Origin: Cryptomeria japonica
Lineage: Eukaryota; Streptophyta; Pinopsida; Cupressales; Cupressaceae
Length of the DNA: 64,000 nucleotides
Reading direction: 5' to 3'
NCBI RefSeq assembly: GCF_030272615.1
Contig: NC_081406.1
Span: forward strand, 111,819,783 to 111,883,782
Within the stretch, counting starts at the first letter, position 1; every line of letters starts with the position of its first letter. Below, in pieces: positions 36,001 through 47,511 of the stretch. The translations under genes and the position numbers were made by a program. Below the pieces are notes generated by a model. The model did no database searches. It was not told the DNA's origin and worked only from the letters and a program-made list of their open reading frames with translations.

Positions 36001-36200
36001 TTTGGTGAACCCGACGTGAAACACGCTTACTGATCTGACTTTTTTTTTTCTGATTTGCAGGGTTGTCCAGGAAATTGAATGCACAATTTCCTTGAAATAA
36101 ATTCGTAATTGCATATTTTGATGTGGAATTGCTATCATTTTGATTCGCAATTGATGTCATTCTAGTTCGCAATTGCAGGAATAGCCTAGAATTCAAATTT
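36001..36200 (+). other. Primer-site-like sequence and short leader after the Gyp-F LTR
   Basis: The sequence TTTGGTGAACCCGACGTG follows the LTR directly, in the position of a primer binding site. A T-rich run and about 150 bp of leader with repeated TTCGCAATTG follow. No Gag is found downstream; the element appears truncated near 36200. Confidence 0.5.
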
Positions 36201-37070
36201 TATTTGTCATTTTTGGTTGATTTCTATTTGCCACAAATCTAGATACCACATATTTTAGTTAGCATGTAAACCTTGCAAAATCATCTCTATAAATCTAAAA
36301 TCCATTTCAACATCCAAACATTCACATTGAAATGTGTCATCGGAACAATGGAATAAACATAGATCTACAAATCCACAACTTTTAGAAATAGGAAAAAACT
36401 GCAAACCTATCAAGTTGTCCAGGAGCATTTAAGTCATCGAATAACCAACTCCACAACTCACAAACAACCAGTGGCTAATCATCTATTTTTTTCATGTAAC
36501 CAAGGGGTGAAACTATGAACCCAACATTAGCTCTCCATAATATAGTCCAAATAGTAGGTGCTTTCACATGTGACTACAAGTTTAAAAGCACACAACCAAC
36601 ATGCACACGCTTTCACTACACATGACCAGATGGAAAAAGAACATAACCACCATGCAAGATGAGAGTAACATAGTGCCAAACCAAAGCTTTAGATCACTAC
36701 TATACAAAAATCAAACTCATGATCAACTCCATAAAAGACAAGATCCTCCATGAGCCTCAAGTGCCCACCATAAATCTCTTTGAAAATATTCAACCGAAAA
36801 TTTTCTAAAGATTTCATGGCTTCCATTCTCACATATCTACAAAATAATGTTAACACACGGAACATCCACTATAATCCACAAGCCACCAACAATTCACAAT
36901 TCCTTCTATCCGATTCCCACAAGCTTGTCAAGACAAGAAATCAAAATGGAGGAATACCCATAACCAAAACATGAATCCTTCACATGTAAGCACATGCAAA
37001 CAACATGCAAGTTCATGAAAGTACATGTAACTCACATACATGCACATGCAAACCACGAAAAACCCTTGAA
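36201..37070. other. Unassigned sequence left of LTR G
   Basis: No protein or repeat pair was recognised. If LTR G is the 5' LTR of a minus-strand element, this is the start of its internal region, without visible coding sequence. Confidence 0.35.
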
Positions 37071-38095
37071 GGTCTGATACCAAATGTTGGGAAATTTGCT
37101 AGAAATTGTTGTAAATCTCTAATCAAATAATATATTAAAGAGATTCAATGCTTAGACTATACCCATTTGAAATTTGTAATTGTATGCAAATCTGCAAATT
37201 AAGTTGTCTTAATACAGAAAACTATTACGATATTCATCTTCTTTGTTATGCCAAAAACTGCCACTTTAACATGCTTAATAAATATATCTTATATGAACAT
37301 AAAACATCCCATAAATGAACATTATTTCACCATAAGATAGTACAAATAATGAATTAAAAAATAGAAACATAAGAAGAACATCTCACGACATAGGATTTAT
37401 GTGGAGAAACCCTTTCGGAAAAAAAATCCACCAAGAAGAGAGGCCAATGCTTGTATATCTTCATGAAATAGAGATTACATACAACCCTTCCTTCCTTCTC
37501 CTCTTCTACCTTCAATCCAACAACACCTATGTACAAAAATGAACTCCCATCATGTCTTCATCTCAAGCCCTCAATATCTAGGCTTATGGAAGCCCAAAAT
37601 ACCATTATAGAACATTACCATGGGCCAAAACAAGCTTATAAAAAACCATGGTAAAAATCCATCTGACCCACCATTGATATTCTCTATTACAAGTTCAAAA
37701 ATAGCACCATTATTGCACTTATAAATTTATGAGAATTGTCATAAGATGTTCTTACATGTTGTCATAAACTGTCATAACATGCACCATCTAATATTAGCAT
37801 ATTCTATTAGAATTGTAAGATACCAAGAATAATAGATGTTCTTACACATGTCATACACTAATAATAGATTCTAGGCACCCCATATTTACATGTGGTTAAC
37901 CTCATGGTAAATGTGAATAGTAACCAATGCCCATAAATAAACTTATAATTGCCAATAAATAAATAATTACCAGTCCAGTAAAATATTTGTACTACCATTG
38001 GTGAGACTCCCACCCTTTATAAATAATTTGTAAATAATATTAGGAGTAATTAATTTCATAGGATTTACAAGTTTTATGGCACCTTAATCATAACA
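37071..38095 (-). repeat. LTR G with primer site, minus orientation
   Basis: The minus strand reads TTTGGTATCAGACC at 37071-37084, an initiator-Met-type primer site, next to an LTR that starts TGTTGGGAAA (37085) and probably ends ATCATAACA (38095). The block gtggagaaaccctttcgg near 37396 matches the shared R-U5 block. The left boundary is well supported. The right boundary is inferred from the TGTT/AACA termini only, because no target duplication could be paired. Confidence 0.6.
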
Positions 38096-38760
38096 AGTTT
38101 GTCAAGTGAGAAGCAACTATAGTTGATGCTTAATGGATTTAAGAAACATGCTTCAAATTGGAAGCCAATATTTTTAAGGATCTAGAGAAGAAGGTGGAAG
38201 AAAAGAGACTAGAAGAGTTAGTAGATAGATGTGCAACAACACATATTAGGCTGCAAAAAATCATAGAAGTTTTTTAGAAGAGTGTAAAAGATGTAGTGGC
38301 GACATATAGGTTTTATCACTGGTGATTTGAATCTACTAAGAATATTAAGGGACAAATAGATATTATAGAATCTCATATTGTATAAATATTTAATACCATT
38401 TACATGAATAAGGGTGAAGATGGAAATGGAAGGCTTCAGATTAAAAACGTGTACATGCAACTAAATCTATTGACTGATTAGAAGAATAAGATTAAGAAGT
38501 AGATCGGTCAGATGAGAGATGCGGTAGACTTGTAACTCACCAACATTGTGAGACTTCTTGAAGACTCTTAGAGTTAGATCAAGCAATGAAGGTTCTAGAA
38601 AATTGCAAAGAGACAAAGGATCTTCTTTACAAGATTGAAAGTTAGTAAAACATTTTGGCCTCTGCAGAAGAAGATTGGAAGGCCACTTGATCTTAACTCA
38701 AGTTCATGCACAAGGGCATCATGCCCCTAGCTATTGAAGCTCCTTAGTTTTAGTCAGTAG
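38096..38760 (+). pseudogene. Element H: decayed coiled-coil ORF next to the 3' end
   Basis: The plus strand reads through many stops but keeps a strongly helical, charged composition: DLEKKVEEKRLEELVDRC, then LQKIIEVF, VYMQLNLLTD and IGQMRDAVDL. It lies where copia elements have only a 3' leader, just upstream of a set of polypurine tracts and an LTR. The position and composition resemble the C-terminal coiled coil of the second ORF of element I (47512-48250). I do not recognise a family and the frame has about ten stops. Confidence 0.5.
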
Positions 38761-38824
38761 GATATTTTTTTCTTGTACAAACATATGCAGATAAGTATTG
38801 TTGGAATGCAGTTGGTTTTTCATT

Positions 38825-39018
38825 TTTTTCACACCCTAAGGGGGAGTTGATGTAGATAGGGGGAGAAATTTTGTGGAGATGGATTGAGTTAGTACAATGA
38901 TACAAAGATTCCCTTTGTCCTTGATGTCAAAGGGGGAGATATATACCAATATTTGGGAGAGACATACTAGTTTTTTGGTCATTTCACAAGTGTTTCCATC
39001 AATCACAAAGGGGGAGAT
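38825..39018 (+). other. Element H polypurine-tract cluster
   Basis: Four G-rich tracts (aagggggagttg, agggggagaa, caaagggggagata, caaagggggagatt) occur within 190 bp. The last abuts the 3' LTR and the third is preceded by TTGATGT, as in Cop-A and Cop-B. Confidence 0.75.
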
Positions 39019-40356
39019 TGTTGCAAATATAATTTTGTGTTGTCATTGATGTCAACCAAGGTCCAAAAGTATGTGATCAGTGGTGTCGCATCTGAAGTTT
39101 GTTCATGTGTTCACATTGATGTACAATTTTTGATGGTGGTGATAGTACATGATATATGTGGCTAATTCATAGCTATTTTGGATCATTGAAGATATATTCA
39201 GATGTTTGTAGCAGATTTTGGTTAAGTGTGACTATTTCGGTGACTAGTTTGTTTGATAGATTTCAATATCACACTTTGTTTGTTCCATATTGATTCAACT
39301 TTGTGTGTAATTATATTATGATATTGGTGGATGCAAAAGTGTTACATGCAAGGTTTCATGTTCTCATTTCATCCGCAATTGTTTTGGTGGCAGTCTAAGT
39401 GTCGGTTCTACAATGACAGTGTACCTATTTGCAGGAATGTCTTGCATTCCTTTGCCTTCTAATGTTTCCGGTATTGTAGTTCTCTAATATAGGATAATTG
39501 GTGTCATAAGATGCTATGTTCTGCATTTGTAGGTGTTTTAGGTTTTTGCATCATGTCGAGCATGTTTTATTGAGTTGCTTTATTGGTTTTATCCTTTGGA
39601 GCTAGATTGAGTGTTTTTGGTTAGTGTGGAGTTGAAGGCAATGATTTGGGATTGTTTGGAAGGTAATCTGACATGGTTTAATACTTCACACATCTTGTTT
39701 CCATTTTGAATTTCTTTGGAGAAAGCAATTGGGACCAACTATTTATACTCTACACGTTACATCTAATTAGGCCAATCTAATCGATGTATTTTCTTTGCGC
39801 GAATGATATATAAAGGATGAGATGTTTTTGGAGAATTACATGTGTTAAATGAAAAGTTTTGTATGATGTTTAAAGTAAGTGTGAAGGTGCACAATTATAG
39901 ATGAACAGTAATGAAGTCAATTTCAGATGTTTAGAACAATGAATTGTAATCAACATTTCAGAGGATGTGCTTCTACTCAGTTCAGCAACAATTATTCTTT
40001 GTAATCAGATCTATTATATCTTATCCTTGAAGAAGTGATCTTCAGTGTTTTTCAAGTTCATTGTATCTTTCCCTAAGTTTGTGCACCTTATCCTGCAAGT
40101 CCAAATCAAAAGTAGTGAGCTTCATTGGGCTAGAGCCTAAAACTTTGTAATCAGTTTTTATATTGTGAGATAGTTCTCACCGTGGTGTTTCCCTCAATGG
40201 GTTTTCCATGTAAAATCTTGGTGTCCTTGTATGATTGATCTTTTTTTCAATTGTTTACTTTTGCACGTGTGATAATTGGAATGAAAGGTAAATAAATGAT
40301 TAATTTTTACTATATGTTGATTCACCCCCTCTCTCAACATCCAGAATTGTTCAACA
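39019..40356 (+). repeat. Element H 3' LTR (1,338 bp)
   Basis: It begins TGTTGCAAATATAATTTTG and ends GAATTGTTCAACA. It has the near-palindrome TTGTCATTGATGTCAA at 39040-39055, the block caccgtggtgtttccc ... gggttttccatg at about 40180-40210, and GATTCACCCCCTCTCTCA near its end. A TATA-like atatataaag lies at 39806-39815. The right target duplication would be CTTTC (40357-40361). The 5' half of the element was not found. Confidence 0.8.
39806..39815 (+). promoter_or_regulatory. Possible TATA box in the element H LTR
   Basis: The run atatataaag lies about 790 bp into the LTR, upstream of the conserved R-U5 block. Confidence 0.45.
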
Positions 40357-40361
40357 CTTTC

Positions 40362-41533
40362 TAAGGATAAAGCATGCTTATCCCTCTACCAAAATTGATC
40401 CCACCCATGAGGATATTTAAGCACAAGAGTATGATATTATAAACACCTTCCTTAATGTCACTTTATCTTCCATGCACCTAATGAAATCTCTTTTAGAGAT
40501 AAATCATTGATGGATCATGCTAATCCCTCTCCCAATTTTTTCCTACTCATGGGGATACCTTGAAGAAAGAGGTTGTTATCATTATAACTTTTCATAGTGC
40601 TCTCCCTTCTACAAATGAATCTTTGGAAAATAAAGAGCCTAGTCAAATCCTAGTCAATACAATTCGTGCTTCCAATAATACAAATGAGCATGTGAAGCCT
40701 AAAATTGATGTTCATATTTGTCAATATTCCCATCAACCTCAAAACAAACTTTTCCTTAGAGCTACTAAGATCCAACTTGACCTCATAACTATATTTTAAA
40801 ATGGATAAAAAAAATGACTCAAAGATATATAATTAATCAAGAAATGCCACAACAACCCAATTATCATGTAGTTTCCCACACATATAATTATCAAAACAAT
40901 GTTCTTCCCACTTCTCAACTTATTTTTCCTTCCTCCCCCATCTTTCTGAACATGTTGGTAGGGAGCCTAATCTTGTTGAGCACCTTCATGCTACTCTAGC
41001 TAAGATATCCCTTAGGAATTTGATTCAAAATTCACCTGCATACCACAAATTGATCCAAGAAGCCTTACAGAAGCCAGTTGTCTCTCCTTCTACTAGACCA
41101 AATGATGTAGCAACCTTGTTTGATTGTTTACATTAAAAGAAGAGATATTATGCTATCACAATATGAATTCCATCACCTTATTTGGAAGTTCAAAATCATC
41201 ATGACCCTCTCATGATAATACCCCTCATTAATGAGCATAGGATAAAGTATACCTTAATTTATAATGGTTCAAGTCTTAATATTTGCAACATATACTTATT
41301 ACATAAGATCAATATGGATAACTCCTTTATTCAAATTTATTCTCTCTATTCATGGCTTTGATAGTGTTGGTAGATAATTGTTAGGTATAATCTATTTACC
41401 TATTATAGTAGGACACATGAATTTACCCACACCTATCCATGTCGTTCCTAATACCCTCACACACAATCTTCTTCTAGGTAAACTGTGGATTCATGCTATG
41501 TAAAAATTCCCTTATACCCTTCACCACACAATT
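40362..41533 (+). pseudogene. Gyp-O: decayed Ty3/gypsy relic ending in protease
   Basis: The last 300 bp encode a plant gypsy retropepsin in pieces: NGSSLNICNIYLLHKI (about 41264-41310), then LPIIVGHMNLP, HNLLLGKLWIHAM (41461-41505) and PYTLHHTI at the end. The NGSSLN motif stands where D-x-GSSLN is usual, so the catalytic aspartate appears lost. A frameshift and stops lie near 41355-41390 and 41503. The upstream part (40560-40799) has an open segment of unclear identity. The relic is cut on the left by element H and on the right, in the middle of the protease, by Gyp-N. Confidence 0.7.
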
Positions 41534-42356
41534 TGATGCAGCCATAACCAGTGAATCCTCAAAAGAGAATTGATCGGCTTATGCAACAATAGTAACATAA
41601 TGAAAGCAACAATAAAACAAAGAAAGATTATAGAAAAAGATCATATTATTGTCTTAGAACCTCCAGTAACCAATCGATTATCATCATATAGTCATCATAG
41701 AACATCTGGTAGTCAACCGGTTACATAGAGGCTAACATGCCAAAAACAATCCATCCAGAACTCTCAGAGTCAACCGGATCTCTAATCACGAATCTAAATA
41801 ATTATTATGATCTCTACTACCCCACAAATCATTACATAATATCATATATATAGCCTCTGGAACATATCTGGGTCGGCCACAAAAGATTACATTTACAAAT
41901 GCAAGAAAAATGAAACGTGTAAATAGGTGGGCCCCAAGAATGAAAGGAAATTCTGTGGAAAAGAACCACCAAGAAGTGCAGATCAATAGGAAGGTCAGCC
42001 AAGGACTTAGGAATATTAAGCAAGACCCAAAATAGATCCACACACCAAGAAACGACTCTGGAAAAGAAGAATCTCCAATCGATAAGCCCAAAACTGCCCC
42101 GGAACCCAAAAACAGTCAAACCAAAAGCAATATCTTGCTAGAAAAGAATTCAAATGGACTGAAAATATGGAATTAAGCACATAAACCAGCCTGGAAACCA
42201 AAAATACAATCTACAATTAAAAGCAAGCTGCCATCGGGACATATCGATAGGAACACAAAAAACTGCACACAGTACTGAACAAGAACCAAACTAAAAGGAA
42301 ATATTTTTGGTTGATGCAAGATTGCTCATAGACCAGGGATGCTCCTGCATCAGACA
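41534..42356 (-). repeat. Gyp-N 3' LTR (about 823 bp)
   Basis: It starts TGATGCAGCC; the first 165 bp align well with the 5' LTR at 44438. The right end is placed at ...CATCAGACA because TG...CA termini then adjoin a purine run on the minus strand (ctacctgggg). That end is inferred. Confidence 0.7.
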
Positions 42357-42859
42357 CCCCAGGTAGAAAGAGATGTTTCATGAGAGGAAACTCATGGACA
42401 TTGAAAAGGATTCAGGATATAGATCCCATGCTCATTCTTGATCCAAACATCTTCCTTATCTGCAAACCTCCTCCTTAACTCCTCTGGAACCTCAATCAGA
42501 TTCTCTAACTCCTAACTCTCTTTATTTATCTTCCTTTTCTTCAGATCTGCACACTGTCTCTGATTACTTCTCTCTTTCTTCTACAACTTAGATTTATCTC
42601 TACCACAAGACTTCATCTGGTTTGTCACCATAAGCTTTTTGTCATCTGGCTTTATCTATCTATCGAGCTTATCTATCAGATCCTTCTGCAAACCCATGCC
42701 ACCTTCTAGTATAACCTCTGCAACTGATTTCTCAATACTCCCACTTCTCTCAAGACTCAAGTTCTTCACCTCCTTCTCTTTCTCCTTCAAAGAAGCCAAT
42801 GTGAACTTCTACCCATCATTCTCAATAGTGATTAGGTTTCTTCTATATCCATAAATAGC
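42357..42859 (-). other. Gyp-N spacer between protease and 3' LTR
   Basis: The minus strand continues after the protease with a broken, charged frame (SLKEKEKEVKNL, VPEELRRRFADKEDVW). This looks like remnant polyprotein sequence of unknown function. No RT motif is present. Confidence 0.5.
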
Positions 42860-43201
42860 TCATCTATCAAATTGCCAAGGTCTTCCCAACAAGATATGAC
42901 AAGAACTCATAGATACAACATCACACAAGACCTCATCCCTAAAAGGCCCAATATTAAAACTCACCAAACATTGCTCCTTTACTTCTAACTTTTGATCATC
43001 TTGTAACCAACATACCTTGTAAGGACAAGGGTGTTCACACCTCTTCAATCCAAGCTTCACTACCATCTCCTCATATACCAAATTATCAATACTTCCACTA
43101 TCCACAATAACCTTGCAGCACTTACCACCTAATTTGCACACAATCTGGAAAAGACACCTTCTCTGAGTAGGTCTGGTATCTTCACTGCTCTGCTCCATCA
43201 T
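42860..43201 (-). pseudogene. Gyp-N retropepsin-like protease
   Basis: This 113-codon open segment has RRCLFQIVCKLGGK, the catalytic VDSGSIDNLV (D-S-G kept), EEMVVKLGLKR, FNIGPFRDEVLCDVV and the typical closing motif CHILLGRPWQFDR. It matches the pattern of the plant gypsy aspartic protease. It lies directly downstream of the zinc knuckle in the transcript and is in a different frame segment from Gag because of stops and shifts. Confidence 0.85.
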
Positions 43202-44183
43202 GACTTTTTTGAACAGAAGGGATTCTCTTTACTCTGGTGCAAAGTCAATTTCGGTAACTTCACCTTCTGGTTCCTCATTTGCCACACAACTTCTTGCCAT
43301 TCCTTTCTTACATTCATATAATATATGTCACGTTTCTCCACACTTGAAACATTTGTCGAGAAATTCTTTGTTGGTACTGCCACTATTTTTCCTCTGTGTT
43401 TTATGTCCCAGTTCTTTACTCCGCTTAGGTTTTGATTCATCTTCCACATTTTGCTTCTCTATACTCATTTGTCCCTTGAATCTCTCCTTCCCTCTAGGTT
43501 TATTCGGTTGTCTTCTTCTCACCTTCTCCTCGGCCTTCAAATCATACTGGTAATCTCTTCAATTGTGGAAACTCTCAACATAATCATCTCATCCTGAATT
43601 TTAAATGCAAGTCTATTTATGTACCTTGCCACCTTTCTATATCCATCTCTCTATGTCCAAATCTGATCATCACCTTCTAGAATTCCTCATTATACTCTTT
43701 CACAGTCATGTTTCTCTGTTTCAAGTTCTGCAACTTCTTGAACATTTCCAACTCATAGTCTCCCAGTATGAACTTGGCCTTACATCTTGCAACCATCTGT
43801 CTCCAATAGGTGATCTTCATTTTGCCATTCTCCACTCTATCTCTCTACAATTATTTCCACCATAAGGCAGCATGCTCTTTCAACTTATTCTCTTCCAACC
43901 AGACTCTCTATGGGACCTTGACATCCTCAAATTCAAAGTAATCCTCCAACTCTCCAATCCAATCAATCAGATCCTCCAGGTTTAGCATTTTGGAAAAGTT
44001 TGAAACCTCCACTTTATGAACTTTACTTGCTTGTGCCACTACTCTCAGAAATCTTTCCTCTCTTCCATCTTTTGGTCCTTCAGCCTCTTCCACCTCAAAC
44101 ACTTCTCTAGCTTCTTCATATTCATCCTCAGACTTCGGATTCCTCCCCAAACTAGCCAATGCATTCTGGATTTTGTTCTTCAT
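43202..44183 (-). pseudogene. Gyp-N Gag and zinc knuckle
   Basis: The segment 43908-44183 encodes an acidic N-terminal part followed by KVEVSNFSKMLNLEDLIDWI and YFEFEDVKVP, the characteristic plant gypsy Gag motif. Beyond stops the frame continues with LKEHAALWWK and VKEYNEEF. The zinc knuckle CFKCGET*HILYEC is near 43318-43360, with a stop at the position before the histidine. Many stops are present. Confidence 0.85.
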
Positions 44184-44417
44184 CTAATTCTTGAAATCTT
44201 TGATCATCTGATCTACCCTCCAAGGGTTCATCCTTCTAGGTGGCATCTCCTCCTCTGCTCTAGTGAACTGCCTCACTTCGGTGATTTGACTGCCAGTTTC
44301 AATTACCTCTCACTCGGCGATCTATTGAAAACACATGCAGCCTACCTCCAATCGACGATATGTCCACCCAAAGAAATGCCTCAAGGTTTGCAACCAACTC
44401 TTCCACCAACCGGAACA

Positions 44418-44604
44418 TAACCAACTCTAATAACAATTGATGCAGCCATAACCGATGAATCCTAAAAAGGGAATTGACCGGCTTCTGCACCAAGAGTAAC
44501 ACAAAGAAAGATTATAGAAACATATCATATTATTGTCTTAGAACCTCCAATAACCAACAAGTTATCATAATAAAGTCATCATAGAACATCTGGTAGTCAA
44601 CTGG
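44418..44604 (-). repeat. Gyp-N 5' LTR (first 167 bp) and primer site
   Basis: The LTR part is 44438-44604. Left of it the minus strand reads ATTGTTATTAGAGTTGG, a diverged primer site. The LTR is cut by Cop-J at 44605; the last five bases ACTGG (44600-44604) should be the left target-duplication copy. Confidence 0.75.
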
Positions 44605-46054
44605 TGATGAATAATGATGAACAATGAATACTCTAAATGGTACTGAGGGGAGGGGTGAATCAGTACATACAAAAACTTCTTAGCAACTTATCAAGTTAAA
44701 ATAGTGCTAACCGGTTGTCTTCATTACTAAACTTAACCATGGAAATACTGGTTAAACACAATAAGACTTCAGACAACATAAACAGGTAAAAATGAATACT
44801 TCAAATACATTCAATACTTTATAACTACTTCACCCATAAACATATGCATGTGGTCTATCAGCAATAGCATAAACATTAGCTATGCATGTATAATCACTTG
44901 AACAAAGAATACTTAATCATCACATGAAAAATACATAACTCATGACACAGATTTTTCACGTGGAAACCCAAATGGGAAAAACCATGGTGGGGATGAATAC
45001 CCACAAGCTTGTTTTGAACTCCTTCGAAGCTCCCTCTATTAGGAGCTTAGTCGAGTTAAAGACTTTTACAATAAGGTTTTGCTAGGAATCGATCCTATTA
45101 AAGATCACTCGGTTAAGGGATGGCTATATACCCTGTTAAAGGTTGAAACCCTGATAAAGGTTACCTTGCTAGAGGATTTAAAGAACTCAATGAACTTGAG
45201 TCACCTGGTTAGAGGATTTACAGTAAGCTTGTTAAAGATACCCAGAAAAGGGATTTTCTTTCTGTTGAAATGGATAGAAGACAACAAGTAAAACTCTGAT
45301 ATGATAATAGCACTATATGCTAAGGTAGATCCTTTTCAGTTCCTCTATTCTACAATCACACTCTACAGTTTTTTCTCACTGGTCTGGCAAGTATCTCATC
45401 ATTTGGATACATACACAACTTTTGCTAGCAACTTACAATAACAAACATCATCGACCTTATAGACAACAATTAGGTCGATAGCATAAATCCCAAACCCTAA
45501 GTATCTTAGGTTTACAATTACAAGCGGTCCAATCCTGACTGTAAAAAACACTTAGCATAGAATAAAACAATCTTAAATAGATCACAAGTCATTCTACATT
45601 GTCCAATGTTCACCGCACATAGAAATCAGTAACCCATCACGCTTTCTTCTCATACCGCTAAGAAGAATGTTCACTCCCGAGGTAGACATTTAATGCAGTC
45701 GATCTTCTCATGCAAGATCCTCAAGGAAATCCTTCACGTGCACAGAAATGATGTGGCATCTTGATCTCATCCTCATTTCTTAGCTAACTCATCACAGAAT
45801 ATCATTGGTTGCATCGCACAAGATAGATTGCCAAACCGGAAACCCTAGAGCTGAGACTACCAACCGGTAGTCACACTTAGTGAAACCTTGACACCGGTTC
45901 ACTACATCTCTTCATACTGGTTCTCCAACTTGATCACCAATAACAACTTCCTCCAATCTTCATACTGGTTGACCTGAACTTATTGACATCAATGACAACA
46001 TACATTATTATCATATCATCATATGCCAACATACCGGTTCATCAAATGCCAACA
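44605..46054 (-). repeat. Cop-J 3' LTR (1,450 bp)
   Basis: It runs TGATGAATAATGATG to CAAATGCCAACA in plus view. It shares the cgtggaaacccaaatggg block (44959-44976) and the GAGGGGAGGGGTGAATCAG start region with other LTRs. The near-palindrome is at 45983-45998. Cop-K has a closely similar LTR. Confidence 0.88.
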
Positions 46055-46319
46055 ATATCCCCCTTTGGCATTGATGGCAATACTTACTTAGTGTAGCATT
46101 GCAAAAAAAAACATCATAGACTAGTGCAACTATAATATATACCTTCTCCCATATCATATATCTTCTCCCCCTTTGACAAAAATGCCAAAGTGGAGACATA
46201 AGCTTCCATACTCCACTATGTTGCTCCCCCTATGGAGTAGCATCCTTCAACACATCAATCCTGAAAAATTTGTCACTGTAATACCTAACTGATGTGGAGC
46301 ACACACATCTTTAGTTTAC
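46055..46319 (-). other. Cop-J 3' untranslated leader with polypurine tracts
   Basis: Minus-strand purine tracts abut the LTR (CCAAAGGGGGATAT, 46055-46068) and recur near 46155-46178 and 46221-46235. Confidence 0.7.
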
Positions 46320-46436
46320 TTCATGAAGGGGCAAAACCCCTAATTCACCTCTCAAATAGGTAAATGTAGTCTTTGGCAAGGGCTTAGTGAATATGTTTGC
46401 TAGCTGCTCCTTACTAGAAACATGTTGTAATACAAT
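46320..46436 (-). pseudogene. Cop-J RNase H C-terminus
   Basis: The minus strand encodes VLQHVSSKEQLANIFTKPLP and then the end of pol. It joins in frame to the RNase H segment that ends KVQNREVV at 53137 once element I is removed. Confidence 0.85.
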
Positions 46437-47317
46437 TGTTAGGGTTCCCACAGATACTGAGAGGGGGGGGTGAATCAGTATCTGACCGGTAATGTGTTTT
46501 TCTTAAAACAAAATATGCAGAACATAAAGTAACAGTGTACCGATATGCAAGAATTAATGTAATTAACAGAATCAAAAACATCCACATGAAAAGAACACCA
46601 TAACACAAGATGTTTAACGAGGAAACCCGGTGTGGGAAAAACCTCAGTGGGATTTGTGACCCACATTATTCACTGACTGGCCAATAAGAGAATATTACTT
46701 ACAATAGGGGCCTGCACATGCAGGAAGGCCAACTACCTAGAGCACACTACTCAATAAGAAGTCACACTGACTTACAATGAGGATTATGCAAATCCAATGA
46801 TCTGTACTGCTTTACAATAGCATCTTTAATGCTAGATTCAGTACCGGTTCTTGCTCTGTTCTTTACATATACCCTTGACCTACAATTCGCACATTAGGTC
46901 TACCTTATAATTTTCTTATTTATGCTTCCTATCCATATCCTATAAATGACTACAATGATCTCTTTTATATACAAGAGTCATTTTACAATTTGCCAAGTTG
47001 GCTTACAATAAATAAAAAAATATTATATATCAAAAATCTTGTCGGCCTCTGTGTCGGTATACATCTTTTCTTTTGTGTCGGTGTACATCTTCTGTGTCGG
47101 TGCCATGTAGAGTGATCTTGCTGATGCCGGTGCACTGTCTTGCTTGAATGATGCTTTGGTAGTATAGTGTCTTGTCGATGCCATAGGATTGCAAGGTTGC
47201 CTGTGTAATGCTTTGTCAGTATAATGTCTTGCCAATGCCATAGGATTGCAAGGTTGCCATCAATGACAAAACCTTCAATCACACACAATGTCTCATTGGA
47301 GTGTCCATATGCCAACA
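46437..47317 (-). repeat. Element I 3' LTR (881 bp)
   Basis: It runs TGTTAGGGTTCCCACAG to CATATGCCAACA in plus view and pairs with 52256-53136. It has the gagggggggggtgaatcagt region at its start and the gaggaaacccggtgtggg block at about 46619. A variant of the near-palindrome (gccatcaatgacaaaac) lies near 47257. Confidence 0.94.
46962..46971 (-). promoter_or_regulatory. Possible TATA box in element I LTR
   Basis: The minus strand reads TATATAAAAG. The 5' LTR has the same run at 52780-52789, where it could drive the element transcript. Confidence 0.5.
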
Positions 47318-47511
47318 ATCTCCCCCTTTGACATTGATGGCAACACTCATGAGAATTTTCAAAAAGATATCCAAAAATGTGTAGACCAAAAATGTGAGAG
47401 CTCCCCCTAAGCATATGATCCCTGTGTTTTTGAATTTTCTCATCCTACTACTCCCCCTTTGGCATCAATGACAAAGGTTAGTAGAGTTTGTAGTTGTACC
47501 AATCCATAACC
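47318..47511 (-). other. Element I 3' leader with polypurine tracts
   Basis: The minus-strand tract TCAAAGGGGGAGAT abuts the 3' LTR. Two more (near 47402 and 47451) lie upstream in the transcript. Confidence 0.75.

Larger units (their letters stand above)
41534..44604 (-). mobile_element. Gyp-N: gypsy element with gag and protease only, split by Cop-J
   Basis: LTR starts of the same sequence (TGATGCAGCCATAACC) occur at 41534 and 44438. The minus strand between them encodes Gag, a zinc knuckle and a protease, but no RT, RNase H or integrase. The left flank CAATT (41529-41533) would be one target-duplication copy. The right LTR is interrupted after 167 bp by Cop-J, and the rest lies beyond the window. 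Confidence 0.82.

Noticed and set aside
40560-40999. Plus-strand open frames as a possible host gene
   Set aside because: They sit upstream of a gypsy protease in the same orientation and show no recognisable domain, so retroelement remnant is more likely.
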